This document shows, one piece after another, positions 38,326-47,858 of a DNA stretch of 64,000 bases (positions are counted from its first letter, which is position 1; the number at the start of each line of letters is the position of its first letter). This DNA is from Rhodococcus sp. 1163 (lineage in GTDB: Bacteria; Actinomycetota; Actinomycetes; Mycobacteriales; Mycobacteriaceae), in contig NZ_MKKX01000024.1 in assembly GCF_002091985.1 (NCBI RefSeq), positions 122,742-186,741 on the forward strand, given 5' to 3'. Both the position numbers and the translations under genes were made by a program. The notes beneath the pieces are model-generated. The model saw nothing but the letters and a program-made list of their open reading frames with translations, did no database searches and had not been told where the DNA came from.

Positions 38326-39702
38326 ATGACCGCCAACATCAACTCGACCCCGCTTCGCGTGCTTGTCACCGGAGCGACGGGCTATCTCGGAGGACGCCTC
38401 GCTCCGCGGCTTCTCGACGCCGGTTACACAGTGCGAGTGTTGGCGCGTAACCCTGACAAGCTGGACGGTGTTCCATGGGCAGATGACGTTGAGATCGCGC
38501 AGGGTGACCTCAACGATCGAGATTCTCTGAAGGCTGCGTTCGCGGACGTGGACGTCGTCTACTACCTCGTTCACTCGATGGGCTCGGTGGGCCACGACAA
38601 TTTTGCGGACGCCGAGCGTGCCGGCGCGGAGAACGTCTCCGACGTCGCTGCGGAAAGCGGAGTGGGAAGAATCGTCTACCTGGGCGGATTGCACCCCACC
38701 GACGGCGAGCTGTCGGAGCATCTCCAATCGCGCGCCGAAGTGGGTCGTATTCTCATCGAATCCTCGGTCCCCACCCTGGTGCTGCAGGCCGGTGTCGTGA
38801 TCGGTTCCGGTTCGGCGTCCTTCGAGATGATCCGTCACCTGACGAACCGTCTACCGGTCATGACGACGCCGAGATGGGTGCACAACAGGATTCAACCGAT
38901 CGCGGTGCGAGACATGCTCCACTACCTCATCGGTGCTGCCGAGGCCGATCTGAAGGAGAGCCGAACGTTCGACGTCGGAGGCCCCGACGTCATGGAATAC
39001 GGCGAAATGATGAACATCTACGCGGGAGTCGCCGGGCTGCGCCAGCGTCGAATGGTGGTACTGCCGGTTTTGACGCCGCGTCTCGCCGGCCATTGGATCG
39101 GATTGGTCACCCCGATCCCGCGCGGACTGGCCATGCCGCTCATAGAATCTTTGCAATTCGACGCCGTCGCACACGAAATGGACGTCGATTCGATCATCCC
39201 TCGACCTGCGGGCGGGCTGACTTCGTATCGCGAGTCCGTGCGTCTCGCGCTGCGGAACATCGAGGAGGGGGAGACCGAAACGACGTGGTCCGACTCCGAC
39301 TCGGCGCAACCGTCCGATCCGCTGCCGACCGATCCGACGTGGGCCGGGGAGGTCGTCTATTGCGACAGTCGCAGCGTATTTCTCGGTAGTGGGCCGAGCG
39401 AGATCCGTAGTCGACTGCGAGGCGCTGTCGACTCGGGTGAATTGAAGGGTTGGCGTCGGGAGGATCGTGAAGAGGAAAACTCGGGTGAGGTGCGGTTGCG
39501 GTCTACCGCATCACTGCCTGGCGACGCGCGGATGCAGTACCAGGTCATCTCGGCGGGTGGTGGTACGCGACTCGAACAGCGAACCTACTTCTTCCCACGC
39601 GGACTCGCCGGGAGGGTGTTCTGGTACGGGTCTCTGCCGGCCCGCAAGGTCCTGTTGGGCCGTACGCTGCAGGCGGTTGTGCGGCAGGTCGACCGCGCCT
39701 GA
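38326..39702 (+). CDS. NAD(P)-binding SDR-like protein with DUF2867 C-terminal domain
   Basis: 458 residues. An N-terminal Rossmann domain has VLVTGATGYLGGRLAPRLL (about 11-29) and YYLVHSMG, then a middle substrate region. The C-terminal DUF2867 part (about 340-450; WAGEVVYCDSRSVFLG, TYFFPRGLAGRVFWY) is seen in atypical SDR proteins, some linked to lipid or complex I assembly. ATG at 38326. The substrate is unknown. It lies between the broken transporter and tmRNA. Confidence 0.8.
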   Translation: MTANINSTPLRVLVTGATGYLGGRLAPRLLDAGYTVRVLARNPDKLDGVPWADDVEIAQGDLNDRDSLKAAFADVDVVYYLVHSMGSVGHDNFADAERAGAENVSDVAAESGVGRIVYLGGLHPTDGELSEHLQSRAEVGRILIESSVPTLVLQAGVVIGSGSASFEMIRHLTNRLPVMTTPRWVHNRIQPIAVRDMLHYLIGAAEADLKESRTFDVGGPDVMEYGEMMNIYAGVAGLRQRRMVVLPVLTPRLAGHWIGLVTPIPRGLAMPLIESLQFDAVAHEMDVDSIIPRPAGGLTSYRESVRLALRNIEEGETETTWSDSDSAQPSDPLPTDPTWAGEVVYCDSRSVFLGSGPSEIRSRLRGAVDSGELKGWRREDREEENSGEVRLRSTASLPGDARMQYQVISAGGGTRLEQRTYFFPRGLAGRVFWYGSLPARKVLLGRTLQAVVRQVDRA

Positions 39703-39796
39703 CACACCGCGGTTTGTATCGGGATGGGTATCGGGATGATTCTGCTCGGCGCACGCGTTACACTTACGAGCCGGAGCACAGTGCTTCGGAACATAC

Positions 39797-40164
39797 GGGG
39801 CTGAACGGTTTCGACTTTGTATGTTGAGTCAGGGGAAGCGTGTCGGTGCAGGCGAGAGACCACCGTAAGCGTCATCGCAAAAATATAAGCGCCGATTCCA
39901 ATCAGCGCGACTACGCACTCGCTGCCTAAGTAGCGACTGCGTGTCTGTCAGTCCGGGCTTGCCCTCGGTCCGGGTACTGGCATCAGCTAGAGGGCTTACC
40001 GATTCACTCGGCCACGGAGTGATGAGGAAAATCAAACAGTGGCTGGGATCGTCATCCCGGCTTGTTTGCGAGATCGGGAGATCCAAGTAGAGGCATAGCA
40101 GACTGCACACGGAGAAGCCCTGGCAATGCAGCAGAGGACCCGGGTTCGATTCCCGGCAGCTCCA
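39797..40164 (+). ncRNA. ssrA: Transfer-messenger RNA (tmRNA)
   Basis: 368 nt. The 5' end GGGGCTGAACGGTTTCGAC and the 3' tRNA-like end with GGGTTCGATTCCC pair through the acceptor stem GGGGCTG/CAGCTCC. The tag reading frame (39891-39929) encodes ADSNQRDYALAA followed by TAA. The last AA is the usual proteolysis signal. CCA is not encoded. It rescues stalled ribosomes together with SmpB. Confidence 0.95.
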
Positions 40165-40170
40165 CGCACA

Positions 40171-40217
40171 CGCCGGGCCGCTCGAGAGCATCAGCTCTGG
40201 AGCGGCCCGGCGTTTTT
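40171..40217 (+). terminator. Terminator of ssrA
   Basis: CGCCGGGCCGCTC (40171-40183) pairs with GAGCGGCCCGGCG (40200-40212), with an inner GAGAGC/GCTCTG stem and TTTTT directly after. Confidence 0.92.
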
Positions 40218-40337
40218 CTGTTTACCGTGCGCCGTTGCTCGATACGCGCCGACGGATCGCAGGTGCGCCGACGCGAATCATCGACGGGCAACTAGTGTTG
40301 TCTCCGGGTTTACTCGGCGACATGAAGGAGGCGCATC

Positions 40338-41978
40338 GTGGCGCACGAACGAGCTGGTTCCATTGCTCTGCCCGAGGATCTCGTCGATCTCGCGCAGCTG
40401 GTCACGGCCTACTACTCGCGTACTCCGGACATGTCGGATCCGGGCCAACACGTCGTTTTCGGGACGTCCGGTCACCGTGGATCCAGTCTGGATACGGCGT
40501 TCAACGAGGCCCATATTCTCGCAACGACGCAGGCGATCGTCGAATACCGCACGGCGCAGGGCATCACCGGTCCGATGTTCATCGGCCGTGACACGCACGC
40601 ACTGTCCGAGCCTGCGTGGACTACAGCGTTGGAAGTTCTTGCCGCAAACGATGTTTCGGTACTCGTCGACTCCAGAGATCGGTACACGCCGACGCCCGCG
40701 GTCAGTCACGCGATTCTGCGCTACAACTCGACCGGATCCTCGGCCAAGGCCGACGGCATCGTCGTCACACCTTCGCACAATCCGCCGCGTGACGGCGGAT
40801 TCAAGTACAACCCTCCGCACGGTGGTCCCGCGGACAGTGACGCTACGTCCGTGATCGCGGACCGTGCGAACGAGCTTCTGCGCGGTGGACTGGCAGGTGT
40901 GAAGCGTGCGTCGCTGGCGACCGCTCTGAGCACCTCGGTGGACAAATACGACTTCCTTGGAACTTATGTCGAGGATTTGCCGAACGTGGTGGACCTCGAC
41001 GCGATCAGGTCGGCCGGGGTGCGCATCGGCGCCGATCCGCTCGGTGGTGCGAGTGTCGACTACTGGCAGGCGATCGCCGAGCGTCACAACCTCGATCTCA
41101 CTGTCGTCAATCCGCTCGTCGATGCGACTTTCCGCTTCATGACGCTCGATACCGACGGAAAGATCCGAATGGATTGTTCGTCTCCCAACGCGATGGCGTC
41201 GTTGATCGCGGCACGGAACTCGTACGACATCTCCACGGGAAACGACGCCGACTCGGACCGCCACGGCGTGGTGACACCTGACGGTGGTCTGATGAATCCC
41301 AATCACTATCTGGCAGTTGCAATCGACTACCTCTTCACGCACCGGACCGGCTGGTCGCCGAGCTGCAAAGTCGGAAAGACTCTGGTGTCGTCTTCGATGA
41401 TCGATCGTGTCGTCGCAGGCCTCGGCCGAGACTTGCTCGAGGTCCCTGTCGGATTCAAATGGTTCGTCCCAGGACTCCTCGACGGCAGTCTCGGATTCGG
41501 CGGCGAGGAATCGGCAGGAGCGTCGTTCCTGCGAACCGACGGGCGGGTATGGACGACGGACAAGGACGGCATCATCCTTGCGTTGCTCGCTTCCGAGATC
41601 ACCGCTGTCACGGGCAAAACGCCGTCCCAGCGCTATACCGACTTCACCGCGCAGTACGGCAGTCCCGTATACGCACGGGTCGATGCGCCCGCTTCACGTG
41701 AGGACAAAGCCGTCCTGGCGAAGCTCTCTGCTGATCAGGTCACGGCAACCGAACTTGCGGGGGAGAAGATCACGGCCACACTGACGACCGCACCCGGCAA
41801 CGGCGGCGCGATCGGGGGATTGAAGGTGACCACCGAAAGCGCGTGGTTCGCCGCACGTCCATCGGGCACCGAAGATGTCTACAAGATCTACGCCGAATCG
41901 TTCAAGGGCGAAGATCATCTCGCGCAGGTTCAGACCGCGGCGAGAGAACTGGTGTCGCAGGCACTCGACCGATCGTGA
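40338..41978 (+). CDS. pgm: Phosphoglucomutase (alpha-D-glucose-phosphate specific)
   Basis: 546 residues. The phosphoserine loop is TPSHNP (144-149, Ser146), the Mg site [10 protein letters not shown], the sugar loop GGEESAG and the C-terminal phosphate-binding [10 protein letters not shown]. It interconverts glucose 1-phosphate and glucose 6-phosphate for glycogen, trehalose and wall polysaccharide supply. GTG at 40338 has AAGGAGG upstream. Its TGA overlaps the GTG of the MFS gene. Confidence 0.93.
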   Translation: MAHERAGSIALPEDLVDLAQLVTAYYSRTPDMSDPGQHVVFGTSGHRGSSLDTAFNEAHILATTQAIVEYRTAQGITGPMFIGRDTHALSEPAWTTALEVLAANDVSVLVDSRDRYTPTPAVSHAILRYNSTGSSAKADGIVVTPSHNPPRDGGFKYNPPHGGPADSDATSVIADRANELLRGGLAGVKRASLATALSTSVDKYDFLGTYVEDLPNVVDLDAIRSAGVRIGADPLGGASVDYWQAIAERHNLDLTVVNPLVDATFRFMTLDTDGKIRMDCSSPNAMASLIAARNSYDISTGNDADSDRHGVVTPDGGLMNPNHYLAVAIDYLFTHRTGWSPSCKVGKTLVSSSMIDRVVAGLGRDLLEVPVGFKWFVPGLLDGSLGFGGEESAGASFLRTDGRVWTTDKDGIILALLASEITAVTGKTPSQRYTDFTAQYGSPVYARVDAPASREDKAVLAKLSADQVTATELAGEKITATLTTAPGNGGAIGGLKVTTESAWFAARPSGTEDVYKIYAESFKGEDHLAQVQTAARELVSQALDRS

Positions 41979-43201
41979 CGGCTCCGAAACCTACCGACGG
42001 TGTGAAGGACGGCGCACTGCCGTCGGAGATCTGGGTGCTGATCTCGGCGAGCTTCGTGATTGCTCTCGGATTCGGCATCGTCGCACCGGTGATTCCGCAG
42101 TTCGCGACCGAATTCGGTGTCGGTGTAGTCGCTGCGTCAGCGGTCATCAGCGTATTCGCAGGGATGCGACTGGTGTTCGCGCCTGCCAGCGGTCTTCTGG
42201 TGCAGAAGCTCGGTGAGCGACCGGTGTACTTGACCGGTCTGCTGATCGTCGCCGCATCGACCGGTGCTTGTGCTTTCGCCCAAACCTATTGGCAGCTCCT
42301 GATCTTTCGAGGGCTCGGCGGCATCGGTTCGACAATGTTCTCGGTGTCGGCACTGGGACTTCTCATCCGAATGAGCCCGGCGAACAGCCGTGGACGTGTA
42401 TCGGGGTTCTACGCGACGAGCTTCCTGATGGGATCCATCGGTGGTCCGCTCGTCGGCGGTGCGGTCGTTGGATTGGGTTTACGAGCGCCCTTCATCATCT
42501 ATGCAACTGCCCTGGTCATCGCTGCTGCTGTCGTCTTCTTCAGCCTCGGCAATGTCGATTCGACCGAATCCGAGCACGATTCGTCAGTACCGATCATGTC
42601 GCTACGCGCTGCTTTGAAAGTGCCTGCCTACCGGGCCGCTCTTTCCTCGAATTTCGCCACGGGGTGGGCAGTGTTCGGTGTGCGCGTCGCGTTGGTTCCG
42701 CTGTTCGTCGTTGCAGTTCTCGACCGCTCGGCTGCGGTGGCTGCAGTGGCGCTGGCGGTGTTCGCCGTCGGAAATGCCCTCGTACTGATCACCTCCGGAC
42801 GGCTGTCCGACGTCCGCGGGCGAAAACCGTTCGTCGTGGCCGGCCTCATCGTTGCCGGGGTGGGAACCGCCGCGATCGGTCTGACGGATGACGTGGTGCT
42901 GTTCATGATCGCCTCCTTCGTTGCGGGTTTCGGATCCGGTTTGATGACACCGGCGCAGCAGGCGTCGGTGGCTGACATCATCGGCTCCCGTGCACGCGGC
43001 GGCCCGGTTCTCTCGACATTCCAAATGTCGTCCGACGTCGGGGCAATCCTCGGTCCCATCGTCGCCGGAATGGTGGTCGAGTATTACTCCTACGGAACGG
43101 CCTTCGTGATGTCCGGGGCGATTCTGCTTGCGGCCGCGGTGTGGTGGATGTTCGTAACGGATACGGCGAGCGCGGCAAAAGCAGCTGCCCGTAAGCAATG
43201 A
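41975..43201 (+). CDS. MFS transporter
   Basis: 408 residues with about 12 membrane segments and an MFS loop 2-3 region ([20 protein letters not shown]). A second copy-like [17 protein letters not shown] lies between TM8 and TM9. It looks like a drug/proton antiporter or sugar exporter of the 12-TM class; the substrate cannot be read. GTG at 41975 overlaps the pgm stop by 4 bp, so it is probably translated with pgm. Confidence 0.85.
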   Translation: MTAPKPTDGVKDGALPSEIWVLISASFVIALGFGIVAPVIPQFATEFGVGVVAASAVISVFAGMRLVFAPASGLLVQKLGERPVYLTGLLIVAASTGACAFAQTYWQLLIFRGLGGIGSTMFSVSALGLLIRMSPANSRGRVSGFYATSFLMGSIGGPLVGGAVVGLGLRAPFIIYATALVIAAAVVFFSLGNVDSTESEHDSSVPIMSLRAALKVPAYRAALSSNFATGWAVFGVRVALVPLFVVAVLDRSAAVAAVALAVFAVGNALVLITSGRLSDVRGRKPFVVAGLIVAGVGTAAIGLTDDVVLFMIASFVAGFGSGLMTPAQQASVADIIGSRARGGPVLSTFQMSSDVGAILGPIVAGMVVEYYSYGTAFVMSGAILLAAAVWWMFVTDTASAAKAAARKQ

Positions 43202-43255
43202 AGTACTCGCGGTGCCTGACGCCTCGGCTGGGTAGCACTCCGTACTATTTCCACC

Positions 43256-44008
43256 GTGAGCCAAAAACGAACATCGAGTGCGAAGTACACCCCACAACCG
43301 ACGTCCAGTACCTCTACGTACGTTCTGGCCGCGGTGGCGGTACTCGTGGTCGCTGTGGTCGTGGTCGTGGCGGTCATGTGGCAGCGCGGCAGTGACACCC
43401 CGCGTAACGACGGTTACGGCACGGTCAAAAATGCAAATGTGGAATTGACGGTTCTGCCCGATGGTGTCGTCCAGCTGGCAACCGCAAATGCCGCGCCGGT
43501 GGTGGATCTGTTCGAAGATCCGATGTGCCCATTCTGCGGTGATCTGGAAGTCAAGCACGGCCAGGAGTTGGCACAGAAGATCGACGACGGTGCGGTAGCG
43601 GTTCGATATCACCTGGTTGTGCTTCCTCAACTGGACGCTTCTTCGGCGAGCGGGAGTTATTCGAGCCGGGCGGTTGCTGCATCGCATTGTGTCGCCGCAT
43701 CGGAAGACGCCATTGTCTATTCGGCATTTCACGCAGGCCTGTTCGGCGCAGAATTTCAACCCGAAGAAAACGGTGATTCCGACCGGACCGACACCGAACT
43801 CGCCGACCTCGCCCAGAAGAGTGGCGCAGGAGAGGCGTCGACGCAGTGCATTCTGTCCGGGGCGATGACCGATGTCGCCGCAGCAGACGCGGCGAGCGCC
43901 CGCGAGGCCCTGTCCGCGGCAGGTGCAGCCGGAACCCCCGGTGTTCTCGTCGATGGTCAGGTCGTCGATGCTCTCCGCGACTCGTCCTGGATCGAATCGA
44001 TCGGCTGA
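43256..44008 (+). CDS. Membrane-anchored DsbA-like thioredoxin-fold protein
   Basis: 250 residues. A short basic N-terminus, an anchor (about 23-41) and a DsbA-like domain with active site CPFC (91-94) preceded by FEDPM. A cis-proline region GTPGVLVDG lies near 226-234. Two further cysteines occur in the helical insert (SHCVAAS, TQCILSG). It is expected to work on disulfides outside the membrane. GTG at 43256. The family is common in actinobacteria next to unrelated genes. Confidence 0.85.
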   Translation: MSQKRTSSAKYTPQPTSSTSTYVLAAVAVLVVAVVVVVAVMWQRGSDTPRNDGYGTVKNANVELTVLPDGVVQLATANAAPVVDLFEDPMCPFCGDLEVKHGQELAQKIDDGAVAVRYHLVVLPQLDASSASGSYSSRAVAASHCVAASEDAIVYSAFHAGLFGAEFQPEENGDSDRTDTELADLAQKSGAGEASTQCILSGAMTDVAAADAASAREALSAAGAAGTPGVLVDGQVVDALRDSSWIESIG

Positions 44009-44104
44009 CCGAACATTTCCGGTTCCAGCAGCGGATTTGTAGCAGTATGCGGCCATGGTGTAACTTCGTTCGAGCAACCGCAAAACAGCGCGGCTGTGAA
44101 GTAC

Positions 44105-44177
44105 GGGGCTATGGCGCAGCTGGTAGCGCACCACACTGGCAGTGTGGGGGTCAGGGGTTCGAGTCCCCTTAGCTCCA
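44105..44177 (+). tRNA. tRNA-Ala (GGC)
   Basis: A 73-nt cloverleaf. The acceptor stem is GGGGCTA/TAGCTCC, the D stem GCGC/GCGC, and the anticodon stem CCACA/TGTGG with loop CTGGCAG (anticodon GGC). T-arm AGGGG-TTCGAGT-CCCCT. Discriminator A at 44177; CCA is not encoded. Confidence 0.95.
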
Positions 44178-44203
44178 CCGAGTTCGTCCTGAAAGAAGTA
44201 CAC

Positions 44204-44238
44204 GCAAGCCCTGACCGGTGATCCTGGTCAGGGCTTGC
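44204..44238 (+). terminator. Terminator after tRNA-Ala
   Basis: GCAAGCCCTGACC (44204-44216) pairs perfectly with GGTCAGGGCTTGC (44226-44238); a modest T-run (GCTGTTTG) follows. Confidence 0.8.
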
Positions 44239-44262
44239 GCTGTTTGTGGCGATGAACGAAGA

Positions 44263-44294
44263 AAATGGGGGCCACCTCGTGGTGGCCCCCATTT
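44263..44294 (-). terminator. Terminator of lsr2
   Basis: AAATGGGGGCCACC (44263-44276) / GGTGGCCCCCATTT (44281-44294), four-base loop. On the minus strand it ends in TTTT. It lies 27 bp past the lsr2 stop. Confidence 0.88.
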
Positions 44295-44321
44295 ACTTGC
44301 CCAGACGTGCCGCAGCCCCGG

Positions 44322-44669
44322 TCAGTGGGCAGCGTCGAATGCGTTCTCGACGTCCGAGGGAATTCGGCCTCGAGCCGAAATGGTGTATCCGTTGGATTTT
44401 GCCCACTCGCGGATAGCCTTCGTCTGATTGGCATCGCGCTTCTGGCCGGACGAGGTGGAACCGACGGCCTTCTTGACCCGCTTACCGCCGACACGGGCCG
44501 AGTGCTCGATGTAGTAATCGAGCTTGCGGTGGAACTCTTTGGCGTTTTTGTCGCTGAGGTCGATTTCGTAGCTGACGCCGTTGACGGAATAGCTTATGTG
44601 CTCTCCGCCGGAGTCGATCGGCTTGTCGTCGATATCGTCGACCAGTTGAACATAAACTTTCTTGGCCAT
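44322..44669 (-). CDS. lsr2: Lsr2 nucleoid-associated silencer
   Basis: 115 residues. The N-terminal dimer/oligomer domain (MAKKVYVQLVDDID...) and C-terminal DNA-binding domain (IREWAKSNGYTISARGRIP) with the AT-hook-like RGR are typical. Lsr2 bridges AT-rich DNA and silences transferred genes, the H-NS role in actinobacteria. ATG at 44667-44669. Its own terminator follows. In M. tuberculosis lsr2 is at another locus, so this may be one of several copies. Confidence 0.93.
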   Translation of the reverse strand: MAKKVYVQLVDDIDDKPIDSGGEHISYSVNGVSYEIDLSDKNAKEFHRKLDYYIEHSARVGGKRVKKAVGSTSSGQKRDANQTKAIREWAKSNGYTISARGRIPSDVENAFDAAH

Positions 44670-44844
44670 TCTGGAGGTCTCCAATGATCAATCGGGATGA
44701 ATCCGCGTAGAACTCAGGAAACTATACGACCGAACACGCGAATAATCCATGTCAGCGACTGTGTATCGGAAATTCATGTATTCGACTGTCCAGTAGGAAT
44801 CTACGATATCGACGAAACAAGTTCTCGGCGCCGGATAGTTGGAA

Positions 44845-46551
44845 TCAGGAAAGATCTGTACTCGGAGGCTGAGCTGCGAGCCTCATCTCGTCCAAGCCCA
44901 CGAACTTCACGCGAGGACGCCCGGTGTCTTTTCCAGCCGAAACCTCTGCTTTGTCGATGCGTGCCCAAGCAGGAAAGTCGAGCGCGTCGGGCGCTTTCTT
45001 CTCCAGCAACAGGTCGAGTTCCGCTCGATCCGCGCGGGCATGCGGAAGACGGTCAGCAGCTATGTCTTCGAGAAGGCTTCGAACGGTCTCGGCTGCACAC
45101 TTCTTGTTGGTTCCGATCACGCCGGTGGGCCCGCGCTTTATCCAGCCCGTTGCATAGGTTCCGGATACCGGCTCGCCTGAATTGTCGATCACGCGGCCTT
45201 CTTTGTTGGGAATCACGCCGACACCGGAATCGAACGGCACGCCTGGTATCTCGCTTCCGTGATAACCGACCGAACGCAGAATCAGACCGGTGTCGAGCAT
45301 CTCTTCGGTCGAGGTTCGCTCGGCTTTCACCGTGCCGGACTCATCGGTTCGAAGCTCATTGTGTATCAGACGAACAGAGGTGACCGACTCTTCTCCGAGT
45401 ATCTCGTCAGGGGAAACACAGAAACGGAGCACAATGCGCTTCCGGTTCTGGTCGGATCCTGCGCCTTGGCCGTCTCCGGCTGCAATTTCGCGAGCCAGTT
45501 CTACCTTCAACGCGATGGAGGGTTCGGCGGTGCCTGCTTCCAGCGCTGCCAGTGTGGTGGCATCTGGTTCGGCTTCGTCGGCTGACAACACGATGTCGAT
45601 GTCGGCAGCATTCATCAACCCGATCAATTCGGGATTCGTGTATGCAGCCTGGGCGGACCCGCGTCGACCCAGAACTACCACCTCGCGGATCTTGCTGCCT
45701 CGCAAGGCCTCCAGCGCGTGGTCGGCGATATCGGTATTCTCGAGTTCGGCCGGCGAAACCAGCAGAACACGAGCGATGTCGAGGGCGACGTTTCCGTTGC
45801 CGACGAGGACTGCTCTTTCGCTGCTCAGGTCGTAGCTGCGGTCGGCGTAGTCGGGGTGGCCGTTGTACCACCCTACGAATTCGGCTGCTGCGTGAGAGCC
45901 GGGAAGATCTTCCCCTGGAATCCCGAGACGTCGATCGTTGGAGGCACCCGTCGCGTAGATGACCGCGTCGTGGTGTTCGAGAAGTTCTTCGTGAGAGATA
46001 TCGGAGCCGATCTCGACGCCGAGATGGATCCGTACCGACTTCTTGCCGCCGACCGCGCGGAAGAGATCGGTCACTGCCTTGGTGCCTGGATGATCGGGTG
46101 CTACGCCGGCCCGAACCAGCCCGTACGGGGTCAACAGGCGGTCGTACATCTCGACCTCGATACCGCGGATGGACGCGAGTTCGGTGGCGGCGTAGAACGC
46201 CGCAGGGCCTGATCCGACGACGGCAATTCTTCGGCCCGTGAAGTCGACGCCTTTGAACGGCGAAGCAACCGCGTTGTACCCACTGCTCTGCATCGGGTGA
46301 AATTGGAAGTAGTTGGCATTTATCCCGAGGTATCGCTCTTGCTCGGGCTCCAATTCGTGGTCGGCGCGGATGGCGTCGACGGGGCATTCGTCCACACACG
46401 CACCGCAGTCGATGCAGGTATCCGGATCGATGTGCAGCATCTCCGAGGTCATGAAGCCAGGTTCGTCCGGCGTGGGGTGAATACAGTCGACTGGACACAC
46501 ATCGACGCATGATGCGTCGTTGCAGCAGGGTTGAAGAATCACGAACGTCAT
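44845..46551 (-). CDS. fprB: Ferredoxin fused to ferredoxin-NADP+ reductase (FprB)
   Basis: 568 residues. An N-terminal seven-iron-type ferredoxin domain has CCNDASCVDVCPVDC (about 9-23) and CIDCGACVDECP (about 46-57). A two-domain reductase follows, with FAD-binding VVGSGPAAFYAA (about 111-122) and an NADP-binding VLVGNGNVALDIAR. The fusion is the mark of FprB rather than FprA. It passes electrons from NADPH to iron-sulfur partners. ATG at 46549-46551. It is divergent from the amidase gene. Confidence 0.93.
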   Translation of the reverse strand: MTFVILQPCCNDASCVDVCPVDCIHPTPDEPGFMTSEMLHIDPDTCIDCGACVDECPVDAIRADHELEPEQERYLGINANYFQFHPMQSSGYNAVASPFKGVDFTGRRIAVVGSGPAAFYAATELASIRGIEVEMYDRLLTPYGLVRAGVAPDHPGTKAVTDLFRAVGGKKSVRIHLGVEIGSDISHEELLEHHDAVIYATGASNDRRLGIPGEDLPGSHAAAEFVGWYNGHPDYADRSYDLSSERAVLVGNGNVALDIARVLLVSPAELENTDIADHALEALRGSKIREVVVLGRRGSAQAAYTNPELIGLMNAADIDIVLSADEAEPDATTLAALEAGTAEPSIALKVELAREIAAGDGQGAGSDQNRKRIVLRFCVSPDEILGEESVTSVRLIHNELRTDESGTVKAERTSTEEMLDTGLILRSVGYHGSEIPGVPFDSGVGVIPNKEGRVIDNSGEPVSGTYATGWIKRGPTGVIGTNKKCAAETVRSLLEDIAADRLPHARADRAELDLLLEKKAPDALDFPAWARIDKAEVSAGKDTGRPRVKFVGLDEMRLAAQPPSTDLS

Positions 46552-46806
46552 GAACCTGTTCTACCGCGAGACGCACCACTCCGTGGCCGGTTCACTACTC
46601 CTACTGCAACGGTTAGGTGTCGACTTGCTCACATTCCGCTTGCGGATTCGGATCAGCCGGTATCGCGCGACCATGACGAGCTCACCTTCTGCTTCACTTG
46701 TGACGAAAGTGTCTGCTGTTGCTGGTGTGTGCCACAGAGGCTGCTGATTCGCAATGTGGAAGGGGAGTGGCACGCTCGACTCCGTCAGAGTGTGCCCAAC
46801 TGCTTG
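46552..46806. other. Intergenic region between fprB and the amidase gene
   Basis: 255 bp between divergent genes. I see no coding frame with family support and no clear operator. It must carry both promoters. Confidence 0.4.
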
Positions 46807-47847
46807 ATGAATAGAATCTCCATGCTCGGCGTGCTGTCCGCAGGTGTGATGGCCGGCGCGCTGATGATCCCTGCAACAGCGTCGGCTGCCCCATCGGGCG
46901 TAGAGCTCGACGGCAAGACGGTCTTCGTGGATCCCGGTCACCAAGGCGCCGGCCACGCCGAAGATCTGACTGCGCAGGTCGACGACGGTCGCGGTGGCAC
47001 CAAGGACTGCCAGACAACAGGGATGACCACCGTCGACGGAGTTTCCGAACACACCATCAACTGGAACGTCGCTCAGCTGGTGAAATCGAGTCTGGAAAGC
47101 CTCGGTGCCTCGGTCGTCATGAGCCGCGCCGACGACTCTTCGTGGGGCGGTTGTGTCGATGATCGAGCACGGGCGGCCAGTGCGTCCGGAGCGGACGTCG
47201 CTGTCAGCATCCATGCGGACTCGACGGCGGTGGGCACCGATGCCGACAAGCACGGGTTCCACCTGATCGTTCCCACGCTCCCCATTCCCGACGTAGCTGC
47301 CAATGCCGCCCAGTCGGACGGTGGCCTGGCCGCATCGAACCTGATGCGCGACGCGTACGAGCGAGCCGGGTTCAGTGCGGCCAACTACGCGGGGGTTGTG
47401 GACGGACTGCAGGAGCGGTCCGACATCGCCGGGCCTGCGCTGACCAGTGTGCCTTTGGTTTTCGTCGAGATGGGAAACGGCTCCAATCCTGATGACGCTG
47501 CTGTGCTCGAGAGCCCGGAGGGGCAGCTGAAGCACGCCATCGCTATCTCCACCGGGCTGATCGACTATCTTCTCGGCCCTGACACCACTGTTGCGGCCTT
47601 ACCAGTGGAGGGACCGGGCGCACCGTCAGACTCGGCCACGGCGACCCCTGCGGCAGGTAAGCCGAAGCTCGAAGCCGCCCCGAGTTCGACCGGGGGGAGT
47701 CCGCTCGCGCGCCTGCTCGCCGGGATCGCGCCGTACGTCGATTCCGTCGGGATCGACGGATTGTCGGATCTGGTGACCGACGACAACGTTCGATCGGTGT
47801 CGAACTTCGCGCAGGGCCTGCTGAAGCGGATGCTCGCAACCGAGTAA
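46807..47847 (+). CDS. Secreted N-acetylmuramoyl-L-alanine amidase (Amidase_3, Rv3717-like)
   Basis: 346 residues. A signal peptide (about 1-27, ending SAA-PSG) leads into an Amidase_3 fold with zinc ligands His45 (DPGHQG), Glu81 (SEHTIN) and His136 (SIHAD) and catalytic Glu221 (VEMGN). C68 and C116 may form the disulfide seen in the mycobacterial enzyme. A Pro/Ala/Ser linker and a short tail follow from about 255. It cuts the amide between MurNAc and L-Ala in peptidoglycan. ATG at 46807 is chosen for the signal peptide. Confidence 0.9.
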   Translation: MNRISMLGVLSAGVMAGALMIPATASAAPSGVELDGKTVFVDPGHQGAGHAEDLTAQVDDGRGGTKDCQTTGMTTVDGVSEHTINWNVAQLVKSSLESLGASVVMSRADDSSWGGCVDDRARAASASGADVAVSIHADSTAVGTDADKHGFHLIVPTLPIPDVAANAAQSDGGLAASNLMRDAYERAGFSAANYAGVVDGLQERSDIAGPALTSVPLVFVEMGNGSNPDDAAVLESPEGQLKHAIAISTGLIDYLLGPDTTVAALPVEGPGAPSDSATATPAAGKPKLEAAPSSTGGSPLARLLAGIAPYVDSVGIDGLSDLVTDDNVRSVSNFAQGLLKRMLATE

Positions 47848-47858
47848 CCTCACGATTC

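Noticed and set aside
42602..44203. Long minus-strand open frame of about 533 codons
   Set aside because: It lies antisense to the MFS and DsbA-like genes and crosses the tRNA-Ala gene; His/Arg-rich shadow translation.
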